From NCBI RefSeq assembly GCF_918698005.1, contig NZ_CAKKLJ010000005.1:275166-339165 (forward strand): a stretch of 64,000 nucleotides of DNA, in the 5' to 3' direction. The stretch is from Microbacterium sp. Bi121 (GTDB taxonomy: Bacteria; Actinomycetota; Actinomycetes; Actinomycetales; Microbacteriaceae). Both the position numbers and the translations under genes were made by a program. Positions within the stretch are counted from its first letter, which is position 1, and the number at the start of each line of letters is the position of its first letter. This document shows, one piece after another, positions 52,159-61,592 of this stretch. The notes beneath the pieces are model-generated. The model saw only the letters and a list, made by a program, of their open reading frames with translations. It did no database searches and was not told where the DNA came from.

Positions 52159-54294
52159 TCAGATGCTGAGCGCCTCGCGCAGCAGATGCATCAGAGCAGC
52201 CAGTTGCACGGGCTCACTCGCCGTCTCATCGACTGCCTCGCCGTCGAGAGCGCGGGCAGCGAGGCCCTGCTTCTGATCGATCAGCTCCGCGATCTTGGTG
52301 TCGATCGTGTGCGCGGCGATGATCCGCCACGCCGTGACCGGCTCGTCCTGGCCGATGCGGTGCACACGGTCGATCGCCTGCGTCTGCTCGGCCGCGGTCC
52401 AGCTGAGCTCGGAGAGCACGACGTTGGACGCCGCCTGCAGGTTGAGCCCGACACCGGCTGCGGTGAGCGAGCACACCGCGATGCCGACGCTCTCGTCGCC
52501 GTTGAAATCGTCGATCGCCTGTTGACGAGCGGGCGTCGTCTGGTCGCCTCGGATCGAGACGTACCGGATGCCGGATGACGCGAAGTGCGCCTCGGCCTGA
52601 TCCATGACATCGATGTGCTTGGCGAAGAACACGACCTTGCCGACCGAGCGCTGCAGTTGCGCCGCGTAGTCGGCGGCGAGGACGGACTTGGCCTGACCGA
52701 TCTTGCGCACCATCGTGAAGACGTTGTCTCCACCGGTGCCAGCGGCCCTCGACTCCTCGAGCTCGTTGTGCGCGACGAGACGGACGATGTCCTCGTCGAT
52801 CTCGCCCTCGGCTAGCCCGCGGTCGCCACGTGCCTCGATGATGCGACGGTACTTGGCTGCCAGGCGCTCGCCCAGCTCGCGCTCCGCCTGACGGATGCCG
52901 CGGCCGAACTCGTCGTCCAGCTGCACTGGCAGGTCGGCGATCAGCTTGTCCGGCAGATCGGCGGCGACGTCCTTCTTCTTGCGCCGGACGATGCCCATCG
53001 AGATGACGGCGTCTCGCGCCTCACCGTAGAACGCCTTGTCCGCCGGCGTGAGGCCGGTGGCATCCAGCTTGCCCATCAGCTCGGAGCCCGGCTTGTCTCC
53101 CGTCGTCCACCCAAGGAACCGCCAGATCGCGTCGAAGTCCTCGACGTCGTTGATCAACGGAGTCCCGGTGAGGGCCATCATGAGCGGGTTGCGCGTGTGC
53201 TCCCGGATCCGGGAGGCCAGCGCCAGCACGTTCTGCGAACGCTGCGACGAGAGGTTCTTGATGAAGTGCGCCTCGTCGACGACCATGCCCTTCAAGCCGA
53301 TCGAACCGAGCCACGACAGATGCCGATCGAGGATCTCGTAGTTGACGATGAACACGTCGGCGAACGCGTCGATGTCGGTGCCGTCGCCCTGGATGACTGT
53401 CGCACGGCGCTGCGGTGTCCACCGCTCGACCTCGCGCGCCCAGTTCATCTTGACGACGTTCGGGACGACGACCAGCAACGGGTATGCGTCCGCGAGGGAT
53501 GCTGCGAGCACGGACTGCGCCGTCTTGCCGAGGCCGGGCTCGTCCGCCAGCAAGAAGCTGCGGTGACCGGCGCGCACCGCTTCGAGGAAGCGGGACTGGT
53601 GCACCATCACCTCGAGCCCCTTGGGCGAGATGTGGTCGTACTCGGGCAGCGGCGGCAGTTCCATCGTCGCCGACGAACCTCCGGCCCCCGTCTCGAAAGC
53701 CTTGTACAGCGGGCCCATGAGCTCCCACCCGTCCAAGCGACGACGCGGAGTGGTCGCGGGTCGCGGGGTGAGATCGGGGGCGAGGAAGGGATTCGCGAGC
53801 TGGCGGGACTCGACCGATGGGGGCGTCACCTGCTTCTCGGCGAGAGCGGCCGGCACGACGGGGGTCTGCACGGGAGCGATGTCCGTGATGATGAGCTCCT
53901 CGGGCGCCAGCTCGGCACCCGACTCGAGCAGCCAATCGCGGCGCATGCGCTTCGCGACTGGACTCGTGGCCTGATCGGCCTCGAGCAGCTGGATCAGCGA
54001 GGTGTCGCGTGCTGCGGTTTTCGCGAGGATCGTCGCCACGCCGTCGAGCCGCTTGAGCAGCTCGGCGCGCGCGGAGTCGCTGAACGCGTCATCCGTCTTC
54101 ACCCTGGCGCGCTCCTCGCGCACCAGGAATGCGATCACCTGGAACTTGACCCTGTTCGTCGGGCCGAGTTTGCCGCGCTGTGCCTTCGCCTCGATCTCGC
54201 GGACCTTGCGGGCCAGGATCGGGATCAGCGGGGCCTCGTCATCACGACGAGATGTCTTCCTGCGCCGCGTCGCGGCAGTTGCCGAAGTCGGCAT
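52159..54294 (-). CDS. SNF2-family DEAD/DEAH helicase
   Basis: 711 residues. Residues 1-240 form an unassigned N-terminal region. The two RecA-like lobes follow: Walker A DEPGLGKTAQS, Walker B VVDEAHF, motif III ALTGTPL, motif V SLTAAGVGLNLQAA and motif VI QAIDRVHRIGQ, in the style of SMARCAL1/RapA-like translocases. It probably remodels protein-DNA complexes or branched DNA. No methylase, nuclease or phage-defence gene is next to it, so a defence role is not supported. AGGAGG precedes the ATG. Confidence 0.88.
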   Translation of the reverse strand: MPTSATAATRRRKTSRRDDEAPLIPILARKVREIEAKAQRGKLGPTNRVKFQVIAFLVREERARVKTDDAFSDSARAELLKRLDGVATILAKTAARDTSLIQLLEADQATSPVAKRMRRDWLLESGAELAPEELIITDIAPVQTPVVPAALAEKQVTPPSVESRQLANPFLAPDLTPRPATTPRRRLDGWELMGPLYKAFETGAGGSSATMELPPLPEYDHISPKGLEVMVHQSRFLEAVRAGHRSFLLADEPGLGKTAQSVLAASLADAYPLLVVVPNVVKMNWAREVERWTPQRRATVIQGDGTDIDAFADVFIVNYEILDRHLSWLGSIGLKGMVVDEAHFIKNLSSQRSQNVLALASRIREHTRNPLMMALTGTPLINDVEDFDAIWRFLGWTTGDKPGSELMGKLDATGLTPADKAFYGEARDAVISMGIVRRKKKDVAADLPDKLIADLPVQLDDEFGRGIRQAERELGERLAAKYRRIIEARGDRGLAEGEIDEDIVRLVAHNELEESRAAGTGGDNVFTMVRKIGQAKSVLAADYAAQLQRSVGKVVFFAKHIDVMDQAEAHFASSGIRYVSIRGDQTTPARQQAIDDFNGDESVGIAVCSLTAAGVGLNLQAASNVVLSELSWTAAEQTQAIDRVHRIGQDEPVTAWRIIAAHTIDTKIAELIDQKQGLAARALDGEAVDETASEPVQLAALMHLLREALSI

Positions 54295-54443
54295 GCTCCT
54301 CCTGAGCGTGAATACCGGATCGCCGTCGGAGGCGGTCCGTGCCGTACGAGTCGCCCGCGTGTGGCGTGAGCCAGGACCGTGCGGACGTCGTTCTCGCGCT
54401 CAGCGATGCGCGAAATCCGCAGCAGCAACGTCGAGAACCACAC

Positions 54444-55400
54444 TCATCCTAGAGCATCTGAGCCCAGAATCGCGCGCGCGGCGTCGACATCCGCTGTCAT
54501 CTGGACCATCAGAGCGTCAATTCCCTCGAAGGCGACCATGCCGCGGAGGCGCTGCGTGAACTCCACCGTCACGTCGTGACCGTACAGGTCGAGCGCGTCT
54601 TCGTCGATCACGTGCGCCTCGACCTGACGCACGAGCACGTCGTCGAAGGTCGGGTTCGTTCCCACCGAGACAGCAGCGGGATACCGGATGCCCGTGTCGT
54701 GATCTTCGAGCCAGCCGGCGTAGACGCCGTCGGCCGGGACGAAAGCGTCGACGGTCTCCGACAGGTTCGCCGTGGGGAATCCGAGCTCGCGCCCGCGCTT
54801 GAGGCCGTGCACCACTTCTCCACGGACGTCGACGGCGCGACCGAGCGCACGCTCCGCCGTCGCGACATCACCTTCAGCGAGAAGCTCGCGGATCCAGCTC
54901 GACGAGACGCGCCGGTCCGAACCCTCCAGGTACACGTCATCGACCACGTCGACGGTGAATCCGTACAGCGGCCCCAGCTCTCGAAGCAGCTCGGGCGTCC
55001 CGGCACCCCGATGGCCGAACCGGAAATCCTCTCCGACGAGAACAGTCGACACATGCAGAGCGCCGACCAGGATCTGCTCGACGAACGCCTCGGGCGACTG
55101 CGAAGCGAGTTCGCTGTCGAATGTCAGCAAGAGCGTGGCGTCCAAGCCGAGACCTCCGAGGAGCTCGAGCTTGCGATCGGTGGAGACGACGTTGTCAGGG
55201 CACAGTTCGGGGCGCAGAAGCGCGAGCGGGTTGCGATCGAACGTCACGGCCACGGAGCGTGCACCGGATGCCGCGGCATCCGCCTTCAAGCGCTCGATGA
55301 CAGCCCGGTGTCCAGCGTGCACGCCGTCGAACTTGCCGATCGCGACGGCCGAACTCCCGAAGTCCGCCGGTACCTCGCTCGGGCCACGGAAGACGATCAC
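54444..55400 (-). CDS. ribF: Bifunctional riboflavin kinase / FAD synthetase
   Basis: 318 residues from GTG 55400. N-terminal nucleotidyltransferase: VAIGKFDGVHAGHRAVI, and SSSWIRELL; C-terminal kinase: FPTANLS and the TNPTFDD region. It converts riboflavin to FMN and FAD, needed by the flavin enzymes in this window. No FMN riboswitch is possible upstream because the start overlaps the preceding gene by 4 bases. Confidence 0.95.
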   Translation of the reverse strand: MIVFRGPSEVPADFGSSAVAIGKFDGVHAGHRAVIERLKADAAASGARSVAVTFDRNPLALLRPELCPDNVVSTDRKLELLGGLGLDATLLLTFDSELASQSPEAFVEQILVGALHVSTVLVGEDFRFGHRGAGTPELLRELGPLYGFTVDVVDDVYLEGSDRRVSSSWIRELLAEGDVATAERALGRAVDVRGEVVHGLKRGRELGFPTANLSETVDAFVPADGVYAGWLEDHDTGIRYPAAVSVGTNPTFDDVLVRQVEAHVIDEDALDLYGHDVTVEFTQRLRGMVAFEGIDALMVQMTADVDAARAILGSDALG

Positions 55401-55837
55401 GCGATGACCTCTGCAGGAGCCGTCGTGCGTGCGACGGGGCGATGCGTACGCAGCCACCAGATGCCGAACATCGGCAGGACGAGCGGGATGAACAGGTACC
55501 CGCGGCCGAAGACCGACCACACGGAGTCGTGCTGGAAGAGTTCCGGGGCCGTCAGGCTGAGAGCGCCGACGATGAGGACGCCGGCGAGCTCGAAGACGAT
55601 CGCCACCCACGCGACGCTGTACCAGCCGCGCCGGCCGGCCAGAACGAGACCCAGCGTCGCGATGATGTAGACGACGGCGGCGAGAGCCGAGAGCGAGTAC
55701 GCGAGCGGCGCCTCGTCGAACCGGCGGATGATCTGCACGAAGCTCCGGCCGGTGGCGGCGAGCGCCATGACCGCGTAGACGATGACGAGAACGCGGCCGA
55801 TGCCGGTCATCCGCTGTCGGGTTTCGGTGGTGGTCAT
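55397..55837 (-). CDS. Conserved-looking membrane protein upstream of ribF
   Basis: 146 residues with four predicted membrane helices and little outside them; a C-terminal WWLRTHRP marks the end of the last helix. Its stop overlaps the ribF GTG by 4 bases, so the two are coupled. ATG 55837 is preferred because GGAAG lies just upstream; ATG 55849 is possible. No family recognised. Confidence 0.75.
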   Translation of the reverse strand: MTTTETRQRMTGIGRVLVIVYAVMALAATGRSFVQIIRRFDEAPLAYSLSALAAVVYIIATLGLVLAGRRGWYSVAWVAIVFELAGVLIVGALSLTAPELFQHDSVWSVFGRGYLFIPLVLPMFGIWWLRTHRPVARTTAPAEVIA

Positions 55838-55883
55838 AGCGTCTTCCATCCTAAGCGCGCGCGATGCCGCCGGATGCCGGGCG

Positions 55884-56252
55884 CTAGGCGACCTGGACCG
55901 TCCAGATAACTTCCATGCGCCACAGCATGATCGCGATGGCGAAGGCGATGACGCCGAGGATGACGGTGCTCCACCTGCTGCGCTCGAGCAGCGCCCAGAT
56001 CACACCGCCGATGGGCAGCAGCACCGCAGAGACCAGGTACACCCAGAACTCGAGCAGGTCGCCACTGGGCAGATTGCCCGCGAAGGGGGCGATGATCGCC
56101 ATGACGACCTGCACGATCAGGAGAACCTCGACCAGCGCGAGCGCACCGACCGTGTAGTCGCTCGGGCGTCGGCCCATGAGCCCGGCGATGACGGCGAACA
56201 GCCCCGCTGCGACCGCCACGACGATCTGGACGTTCGTGAACCACAGGATCAC
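55884..56252 (-). CDS. Small four-helix membrane protein between truB and ribF
   Basis: 122 residues, GTG start overlapping the truB stop by 4 bases. Four hydrophobic helices: NVQIVVAVAAGLFAVIAGLM, YTVGALALVEVLLIVQVVMA, VYLVSAVLLPIGGVIWALL and ILGVIAFAIAIMLWRM. No catalytic motif. Function unknown; it is translated with truB. Confidence 0.75.
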   Translation of the reverse strand: MILWFTNVQIVVAVAAGLFAVIAGLMGRRPSDYTVGALALVEVLLIVQVVMAIIAPFAGNLPSGDLLEFWVYLVSAVLLPIGGVIWALLERSRWSTVILGVIAFAIAIMLWRMEVIWTVQVA

Positions 56253-57142
56253 CGAGTCTCCTCCGGCATGTTCATCGCGCTCTTGAGGTCGCGGCCACGA
56301 CGTTCGACGACGCCGACCAGGACGCCGTCCTCGTCGATCGCCGCGGCCTGCCGGCCTCGCAGCCGTTCCGCGTGATCGACGAGTCGCTTGCCGTGGCGCA
56401 GATCGCGAGCCTCCTGTGCGGACACGTCCAGTCGGTCGAGCACTCTCGCCGCGGCTTCAGCAGCCGTGAGCGTGCTCGCGCCCTCGAGGGATTCGATATC
56501 AGCAGCATCCGCGACGTCGAACGGTCCGACCCTGGTGCGCCGCAACGCCGTCAGGTGCCCGCCGACGCCCAGGGCCTCCCCCAGGTCGCGTGCGAGCGCG
56601 CGGATGTACGTGCCGGACGAACAGTCCACGACCACATCGAGATCCAGGAGGCCGTCTCCGCGACGTTCGGCGAGGACCTCGAACCGCGAGACGGTGACCG
56701 CCCGCGCCTTGAGCTCGACCTCTTCGCCGGCGCGTACACGGTCGTACGCGCGCCTCCCGTCGACCTTGATCGCGGACACGGAGCTCGGCACCTGCGAGAT
56801 GGGGCCGGTGAGGGCGGCGATCCCGTCCGCCAGCCGGACGGGCGTCACGGCATCCACGTCCTCGGCCGAGGCACGCACGGTGATCTCGCCCTCGGCGTCG
56901 TCCGTGGTCGAGGCCTGACCGAGGCGAATGGTGGCGAGGTAGGTCTTGTCCGCGCCGACGATGTACGTCAGAAGCCGCGTCGCTCCTTCGATGCCGAGCA
57001 CGAGCAGGCCGGTGGCCATCGGGTCGAGCGTGCCGGCGTGGCCGACCTTGCGCGTGCCCAACGCACGGCGCGTCCGCGCGACGACATCGTGGCTGGTGAG
57101 CCCACCGGGCTTGTCCACGAGAAGGATGCCGGGTGAGACCAT
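56249..57142 (-). CDS. truB: tRNA pseudouridine(55) synthase
   Basis: 297 residues. It makes pseudouridine 55 in the T loop of tRNAs. The TruB start GILLVDKPGGLTSHDVV and catalytic HAGTLDPMATG (Asp40) are intact, as is the C-terminal PUA-like part. ATG 57142 follows a TAGGCT -10 box by 6 bases. It heads the truB - membrane proteins - ribF transcript. truB after infB-rbfA is the conserved order. Confidence 0.95.
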   Translation of the reverse strand: MVSPGILLVDKPGGLTSHDVVARTRRALGTRKVGHAGTLDPMATGLLVLGIEGATRLLTYIVGADKTYLATIRLGQASTTDDAEGEITVRASAEDVDAVTPVRLADGIAALTGPISQVPSSVSAIKVDGRRAYDRVRAGEEVELKARAVTVSRFEVLAERRGDGLLDLDVVVDCSSGTYIRALARDLGEALGVGGHLTALRRTRVGPFDVADAADIESLEGASTLTAAEAAARVLDRLDVSAQEARDLRHGKRLVDHAERLRGRQAAAIDEDGVLVGVVERRGRDLKSAMNMPEETR

Positions 57143-57148
57143 GCCCCC

Positions 57149-57154
57149 AGCCTA
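57149..57154 (-). promoter_or_regulatory. -10 box TAGGCT, truB, leaderless
   Basis: TAGGCT on the minus strand with a 6-base gap (GGGGGC) to ATG 57142. Confidence 0.5.
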
Positions 57155-57177
57155 CCGAGGCAGAGCGCGACCTCGTG

Positions 57178-57819
57178 TCAGCCGCAGGTCTCGTACGGAG
57201 GCGCCTCGAGCGTGGTCACGGTCACCGCGTTCGCCTGGTCTCCGGTGTAGTACTCGAAGAACATGGTCGCGCCGTCCGTGGGGACGCTGAGCCAGGTGCC
57301 GTCGCCGATCGGCGCATCTCCCTCACTCGCATCCGGATACTGCGCGAGCACCTCGTCCTTCGTCGACCCGATGCCGAGGCCCTCCTCGGTGCGCGGCCCG
57401 ACCCCTGCCGTCACAGGATCCGCGGCGGATGCCGACGCCAGCACGATCGGCGCGTCATCCGACTCCGTTCCGCGGACGAAACTCATCGAGTAACTGTTGT
57501 CATCAGCGTTCCACCATGCGGCCCAGGAGCAGTTCTCGTCGTTGTTCCACGAGTCGGGAAGCTCGGCGAGAGTCTCCTGAAAGTCTCCACCGGTCTCGAT
57601 CGGGCCGATGCCCGCGGCCGTGACGGGCCAGGTCGCCGGATCGTCGGGATCCAGGGACGGTTCGGGAATCGGAGATGGTTCGGACGATGGTTCGCCGACC
57701 GTCGAAGTCGGCGTCGGGTTCGACGTCGCACCCGGATCGGTCGTCGCGCTTGCGCATCCCGCGAGCAGCAGCGCGCTCAGCGCTGCGAGGATGACTGGGC
57801 CTGCTGTTCTGCGTGACAC
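57178..57819 (-). CDS. Secreted lipoprotein of unknown function
   Basis: 213 residues from GTG 57819, with GAGGAG 7 bases upstream. Signal SRRTAGPVILAALSALLLAGC ends in lipobox LLAGC. A Ser/Pro/Thr/Glu-rich linker follows, then a globular acidic domain with Cys near ENCSWAAWW and a C-terminal ETCG that could form a disulfide. No family recognised. It is similar in layout, not in obvious sequence, to the lipoprotein at 3893-4465. It is divergent from mutY. Confidence 0.75.
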   Translation of the reverse strand: MSRRTAGPVILAALSALLLAGCASATTDPGATSNPTPTSTVGEPSSEPSPIPEPSLDPDDPATWPVTAAGIGPIETGGDFQETLAELPDSWNNDENCSWAAWWNADDNSYSMSFVRGTESDDAPIVLASASAADPVTAGVGPRTEEGLGIGSTKDEVLAQYPDASEGDAPIGDGTWLSVPTDGATMFFEYYTGDQANAVTVTTLEAPPYETCG

Positions 57820-57884
57820 GCGGAACTCCTCTGCTTCCCCCCGGAGCGCCCATCCCCTCGGCGTCCTGTGCCGAGCGCTCCACA

Positions 57885-57890
57885 TAGGCT
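57885..57890 (+). promoter_or_regulatory. -10 box TAGGCT, mutY, leaderless
   Basis: TAGGCT with a 6-base gap (AACGAG) to the GTG at 57897. Confidence 0.5.
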
Positions 57891-57896
57891 AACGAG

Positions 57897-58796
57897 GTGA
57901 CTCTCCGTTCGACACCCCCTGTGCATCTGGCCGCAGAGCTGTCGGACTGGTATCGCGAGAACGCCAGAGACCTGCCGTGGCGCAGGCCCGAGTTCCACTA
58001 CCGCTACGGCGCATGGGGCACGCTGGTGAGCGAGTTCATGCTGCAGCAGACGCCGGTCACCCGCGTGATCCCGCGGTTGGAGGCGTGGCTCGACCGCTGG
58101 CCGACGCCGGCGAGGATGGCGCAGGCGACGCCGGCTGAGGTCGTGCACGAGTGGGCTAACCTCGGCTATCCGCGCCGGGCGCTCTGGTTGCACCGTGCCG
58201 CGATCGAGATCACCGAGCGGCACGGCGGCGAGGTGCCCCGGGACGTCCCTGCGCTGCTCGCTCTGTCAGGCATCGGCGACTACACGGCGCGGGCTGTGGC
58301 CGCCTTCTCGTTCGGAGACCGGCATCCGGTCGTCGACACCAACACGCGCCGGGTGATCGCGCGTGCCGTGGACGGCCGATCGCAGCCCGGTCCTGCCGCG
58401 CGCCGCGACCTGCTCGCGATGTCCGCGCTCCTACCGGACTCGGACGCCGAGTCCGCCGTGTTCAACGCCGCCATCATGGAGCTCGGTGCGATCGTCTGCG
58501 TGTCCAGGACGCCCCGATGCGAACGGTGCCCGATAGCCGACTCCTGCGCGTGGGTCGCCGCGGGGCGCCCTGACACCGGCGACGCCCGCCCGCGACAGGC
58601 TCGATACGAGGGTTCGGACCGTCAGGCGAGAGGAGCGGTTCTCAAGGAGCTGCGCAGTGCTGTCGCCGATGGTGTTCCCCTTGCGAGCGTGATCCACGAT
58701 TGGGCCGATGCCGCCCAGCGCGATCGCGCCATCGACTCGCTGATCGCTGACGGCCTCGCCGAGGCGATCGACGGGATGCTGCGCCTGCCGCGCTGA
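57897..58796 (+). CDS. mutY: A/G-specific adenine glycosylase
   Basis: 299 residues. It removes adenine mispaired with 8-oxoguanine. Glu46 in SEFMLQQT and Asp147 in PVVDTNTRR are the catalytic pair; the helix-hairpin-helix reads LALSGIGDYTARAV. The iron-sulfur ligands Cys201, Cys208, Cys211 and Cys217 keep the C-x6-C-x2-C-x5-C spacing. The C-terminal NUDIX-like domain of E. coli MutY is missing, as in many actinobacterial proteins. It ends 5 bases from the convergent LuxR gene stop. Confidence 0.93.
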   Translation: MTLRSTPPVHLAAELSDWYRENARDLPWRRPEFHYRYGAWGTLVSEFMLQQTPVTRVIPRLEAWLDRWPTPARMAQATPAEVVHEWANLGYPRRALWLHRAAIEITERHGGEVPRDVPALLALSGIGDYTARAVAAFSFGDRHPVVDTNTRRVIARAVDGRSQPGPAARRDLLAMSALLPDSDAESAVFNAAIMELGAIVCVSRTPRCERCPIADSCAWVAAGRPDTGDARPRQARYEGSDRQARGAVLKELRSAVADGVPLASVIHDWADAAQRDRAIDSLIADGLAEAIDGMLRLPR

Positions 58797-58801
58797 CCGC
58801 T

Positions 58802-61012
58802 TCAGAAGACCCGGCCTGCGCGATGCGCCATCACAGCGAGCTCGACACGATTGCGGACGCCGAGCTTGTCGAAGAGACGGCCGACATGAACCTCGACCGT
58901 GCGGACGGAGACGTCGAGCGCCTTCGCGATCTCACGGTTCTCACCGCCGGCGGCCACCCGCATCGCGACTTCCAGTTCGCGCTGGGTGAGGAGCGTCTCC
59001 CACGCCGCGCGCCCTGCCGCGAGCGGGTCATCGTCGCGTATCACTGTGATCGGATCGGTCATCGGGTCGCTCGCTGCCGCCTGCGCCACGTGGAGTCGCG
59101 ACATCCGCGCGTCCATCGCATCGCGCCATGCGTGCGCGCCCGAATCGTCGAACAGGCGCCGCGCGGCCCGCAGATGGCGGCGACCTGCCGCCAGATCGCC
59201 ATGGAGCAGGCAGGTGGAGCCCAGCAGAGCCTCGACCCTGCCCCGGTCGAAGGAGGAACCGAGGCGACGGCACGCCTCGGAGATCTCCGAGTGGGCGTGG
59301 CGCCACGACGTCTCAGGGAGACTGCGGATGCGGTGGATGAGCTCACGGGCCTCGCTCGACTCCGGCGGCTCGACGCGCACCCGGTCGACGAACGGCCCGA
59401 CCTCTTCGAGCCCGGCGACCGACAGGGCAGGCTCAGGAGCTCCGCGGTCCCGCCACAGCGCGAGATCGGTGGCAGCCTGCTCGGACTCGCCGTCGAGGTA
59501 GGCGCTCAAGCCGGCGTCAACGAGGCCGTCGATCCGGATGCCGTCCGGCAGCGTCACCGTGAGCGCCTGCGACAGCGGACCGGGTGCTCCGAGCGTCGCG
59601 GTGTCCAGGCGCTGGGCCAGAGTCGCACCGAGTCCGGCGAACGGGATGCCGACAGGCAGCGACAGGGACGCCGTCGATAGACGCTCCCGCGCCACCTCGA
59701 TGTCGCCGCGCCAGAACAGCAGGAGCGACTCCGTCACGGCCAGATACGCCTCGACGAGCGGGCTGTGCTCGAAGCCCGGTACCAGCGGGTCATGCTCATC
59801 GATCAGGCTCGTGTGAGTGCCAGCCATCAGTTGGAGCCCCTCGTCGACATCGCCCGTGACAGCAGCTCGCAGCGCTGCGCTCATCGTCCCGGAGAACGGC
59901 CCATCGGCGTACGGCTTCGCGTCGTCGGCGTCCCCCGTCAGCATCCAGCACAGTGCGGCCGTCGGGTCGCGCACTTCGCCCCCGGCGCCGGCGCGAGCGT
60001 CCGCCTCGCGGACCTCGGCCAGCCAGGTGCGCATGGCCGGCGTCGCGCCGCGCTCGGCGCACATCAGCGCGGCCAGCCCTGCCGTCCGCGCCCAAGCGCA
60101 CCAGTGGTGAGCATCCGAGACCTGCGGGCGCAGTTCGGCCGGTTCCAGCGCGGGTACCCATCCGCGCGCGCAGGTCTGCGCCAGGAGCACGCCGGGGAGT
60201 GCGCCGATGCGCGTGGCCGCGTCTTCGCTCTGGAGGAGCCCCGCCAGCAGCTCGTTCGCGTCGTCGAAGCATCCCGCCGCTGCCGCAGACGTCCCGGCGA
60301 TCAGACGTGCCGTCTCGCGCTGCGGGTCATCCGCGTGCTCGGCCGCGGCAGTCGCGAACGCGAACGCCGATTCCATCGAACCGAGCAGGCTCAGTTCCCT
60401 GGCCGCGGTGGTCAACGCGCGCGACACCTCAGGGCGACGCGTGACAGCGCCGCGGGCCGCATGCCAGTCCGCGGCCGCCTGGTTGCCGTGCTCTCGATGC
60501 GCACGCTCCAACCGCGCGTGCGCATTCACCGACTCGAGCGGTGCGGCCGTGTGATCGAGCCATATGCCCATTCGCGGATCGTGAAGAGCGAACCGGCCGT
60601 TGGATGCTGTCAGGTGCTCGGCGAGACCGCCCTGCAGGAGCTCATCGGCGGTGCAGCCGCACGCGTCGAGCAGCGGCTCGACGCGGTCATCGATGCTCAG
60701 CGCCGCCGTCAGCAGGACCGCGCGCGTATCCGCGTCCAAAGCGACGCGGGAGAAAGCACCCTCGATCGACGGCACCAGCGGCAACGGGGATGGGAGCATC
60801 CGCTGACCGGAGCGATGAGCGCCCGAGAGTGCCGCTGCTGCTTCGCGCACGGCGAGGACGTCGCCGTTCAGTCCGCGCAGCAGACGGGTGATGACGTGCG
60901 GAGCCGTAGGCAGCTCGTCCGACAGCAGTCCGGCCGCGATGTCGGCCGTGAGCTCGCGCTCATCGGTCGAATGCTGTCCGAGCCGCAGGTCGTCCTGCCA
61001 CACCGTCGTCAC
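58802..61012 (-). CDS. Large LuxR-type transcriptional regulator without an ATPase domain
   Basis: 736 residues, GTG start. The C-terminus is a standard LuxR/FixJ helix-turn-helix: LTQRELEVAMRVAAGGENRE, DVSVRTVEVHVGRLFDKLG. The long middle is Ala/Leu-rich and helical, as in the TPR-like region of LAL (MalT-type) regulators. The N-terminal nucleotide-binding domain that LAL proteins have (Walker A, about 300 residues) is absent; the protein begins inside the post-ATPase region. What it senses is unknown. It lies between rbfA and mutY/truB. Confidence 0.8.
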   Translation of the reverse strand: MTTVWQDDLRLGQHSTDERELTADIAAGLLSDELPTAPHVITRLLRGLNGDVLAVREAAAALSGAHRSGQRMLPSPLPLVPSIEGAFSRVALDADTRAVLLTAALSIDDRVEPLLDACGCTADELLQGGLAEHLTASNGRFALHDPRMGIWLDHTAAPLESVNAHARLERAHREHGNQAAADWHAARGAVTRRPEVSRALTTAARELSLLGSMESAFAFATAAAEHADDPQRETARLIAGTSAAAAGCFDDANELLAGLLQSEDAATRIGALPGVLLAQTCARGWVPALEPAELRPQVSDAHHWCAWARTAGLAALMCAERGATPAMRTWLAEVREADARAGAGGEVRDPTAALCWMLTGDADDAKPYADGPFSGTMSAALRAAVTGDVDEGLQLMAGTHTSLIDEHDPLVPGFEHSPLVEAYLAVTESLLLFWRGDIEVARERLSTASLSLPVGIPFAGLGATLAQRLDTATLGAPGPLSQALTVTLPDGIRIDGLVDAGLSAYLDGESEQAATDLALWRDRGAPEPALSVAGLEEVGPFVDRVRVEPPESSEARELIHRIRSLPETSWRHAHSEISEACRRLGSSFDRGRVEALLGSTCLLHGDLAAGRRHLRAARRLFDDSGAHAWRDAMDARMSRLHVAQAAASDPMTDPITVIRDDDPLAAGRAAWETLLTQRELEVAMRVAAGGENREIAKALDVSVRTVEVHVGRLFDKLGVRNRVELAVMAHRAGRVF

Positions 61013-61074
61013 CGGATCGATTCCCCCCGAAATCCTGATCGCACACCGCCGGCATGCCGACAGTGCCGTTCAGG

Positions 61075-61095
61075 GTATCAAGGGAGGGGTGATAC
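61075..61095. promoter_or_regulatory. Inverted repeat between rbfA and the LuxR gene
   Basis: GTATCA, nine bases, TGATAC, in the 85-bp gap 63-83 bases before the LuxR start. It could be an autoregulatory operator or a weak rbfA terminator. Confidence 0.35.
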
Positions 61096-61097
61096 GG

Positions 61098-61532
61098 CTA
61101 GCGCTCTTCGTCGTCGGTCGGCTCGACGCGGTACGGGTCGGCATCGCCGGCGTGCTGCGCCGATGATGCGAGCTTGGCGACCTCGGCATCCCGCTCCTGC
61201 GCCTGACGCAGCAGTGCGCTGATGTTGTCTGCGTTCTCCGGGAGCGCATCGGGGATGAACTCCAACGTCGGCACCAGACGCGTGCTCAGCTGACGGCCGA
61301 CTTCGCTGCGGAGCATCCCCGTCGCGGACGCCAGTGCGGCTCCGCTGGCGACGCGCTCCTCTTCCGTGCCGAGCACGGTGTAGAAGACGGACGCGTGCTG
61401 GAGGTCACCGGAGACGCGCACGTCGGTGAGCGTGACGAAGCCCAGGCGCGGGTCGCGCAGTCCCTTCTCGAGACGCTCTGCCAGGATGACGCGGATGCGG
61501 TCCGCCAGACGGGCCTGTCGTTCTCCAGCCAT
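61098..61532 (-). CDS. rbfA: Ribosome-binding factor A
   Basis: 144 residues. KH-like fold: RLADRIRVILAERLEKGLRDPRLG near the start, VTLTDVRVSGDLQHASVFYT in the middle, and LEFIPDALPENADNI. It assists 30S maturation at the 5' end of 16S rRNA. It follows infB by 60 bases on the same strand, the standard infB-rbfA order. AGGAGAAGG precedes the ATG. Confidence 0.94.
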   Translation of the reverse strand: MAGERQARLADRIRVILAERLEKGLRDPRLGFVTLTDVRVSGDLQHASVFYTVLGTEEERVASGAALASATGMLRSEVGRQLSTRLVPTLEFIPDALPENADNISALLRQAQERDAEVAKLASSAQHAGDADPYRVEPTDDEER

Positions 61533-61592
61533 TTCCTTCTCCTCTTGTGACGAATGAGGGGCGCCCGTAGGCGCCCCTCACGATCGATCGGA

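Noticed and set aside
52159..54294. SNF2 helicase as part of a DISARM-like or other phage-defence system
   Set aside because: The neighbours are pfkA and ribF. No methyltransferase, nuclease, PLD or DUF1998 gene is adjacent, and the genes around it are housekeeping.
55400..55500. FMN riboswitch before ribF
   Set aside because: ribF overlaps the preceding membrane-protein gene by 4 bases, leaving no untranslated leader, and no RFN-like conserved blocks are seen.
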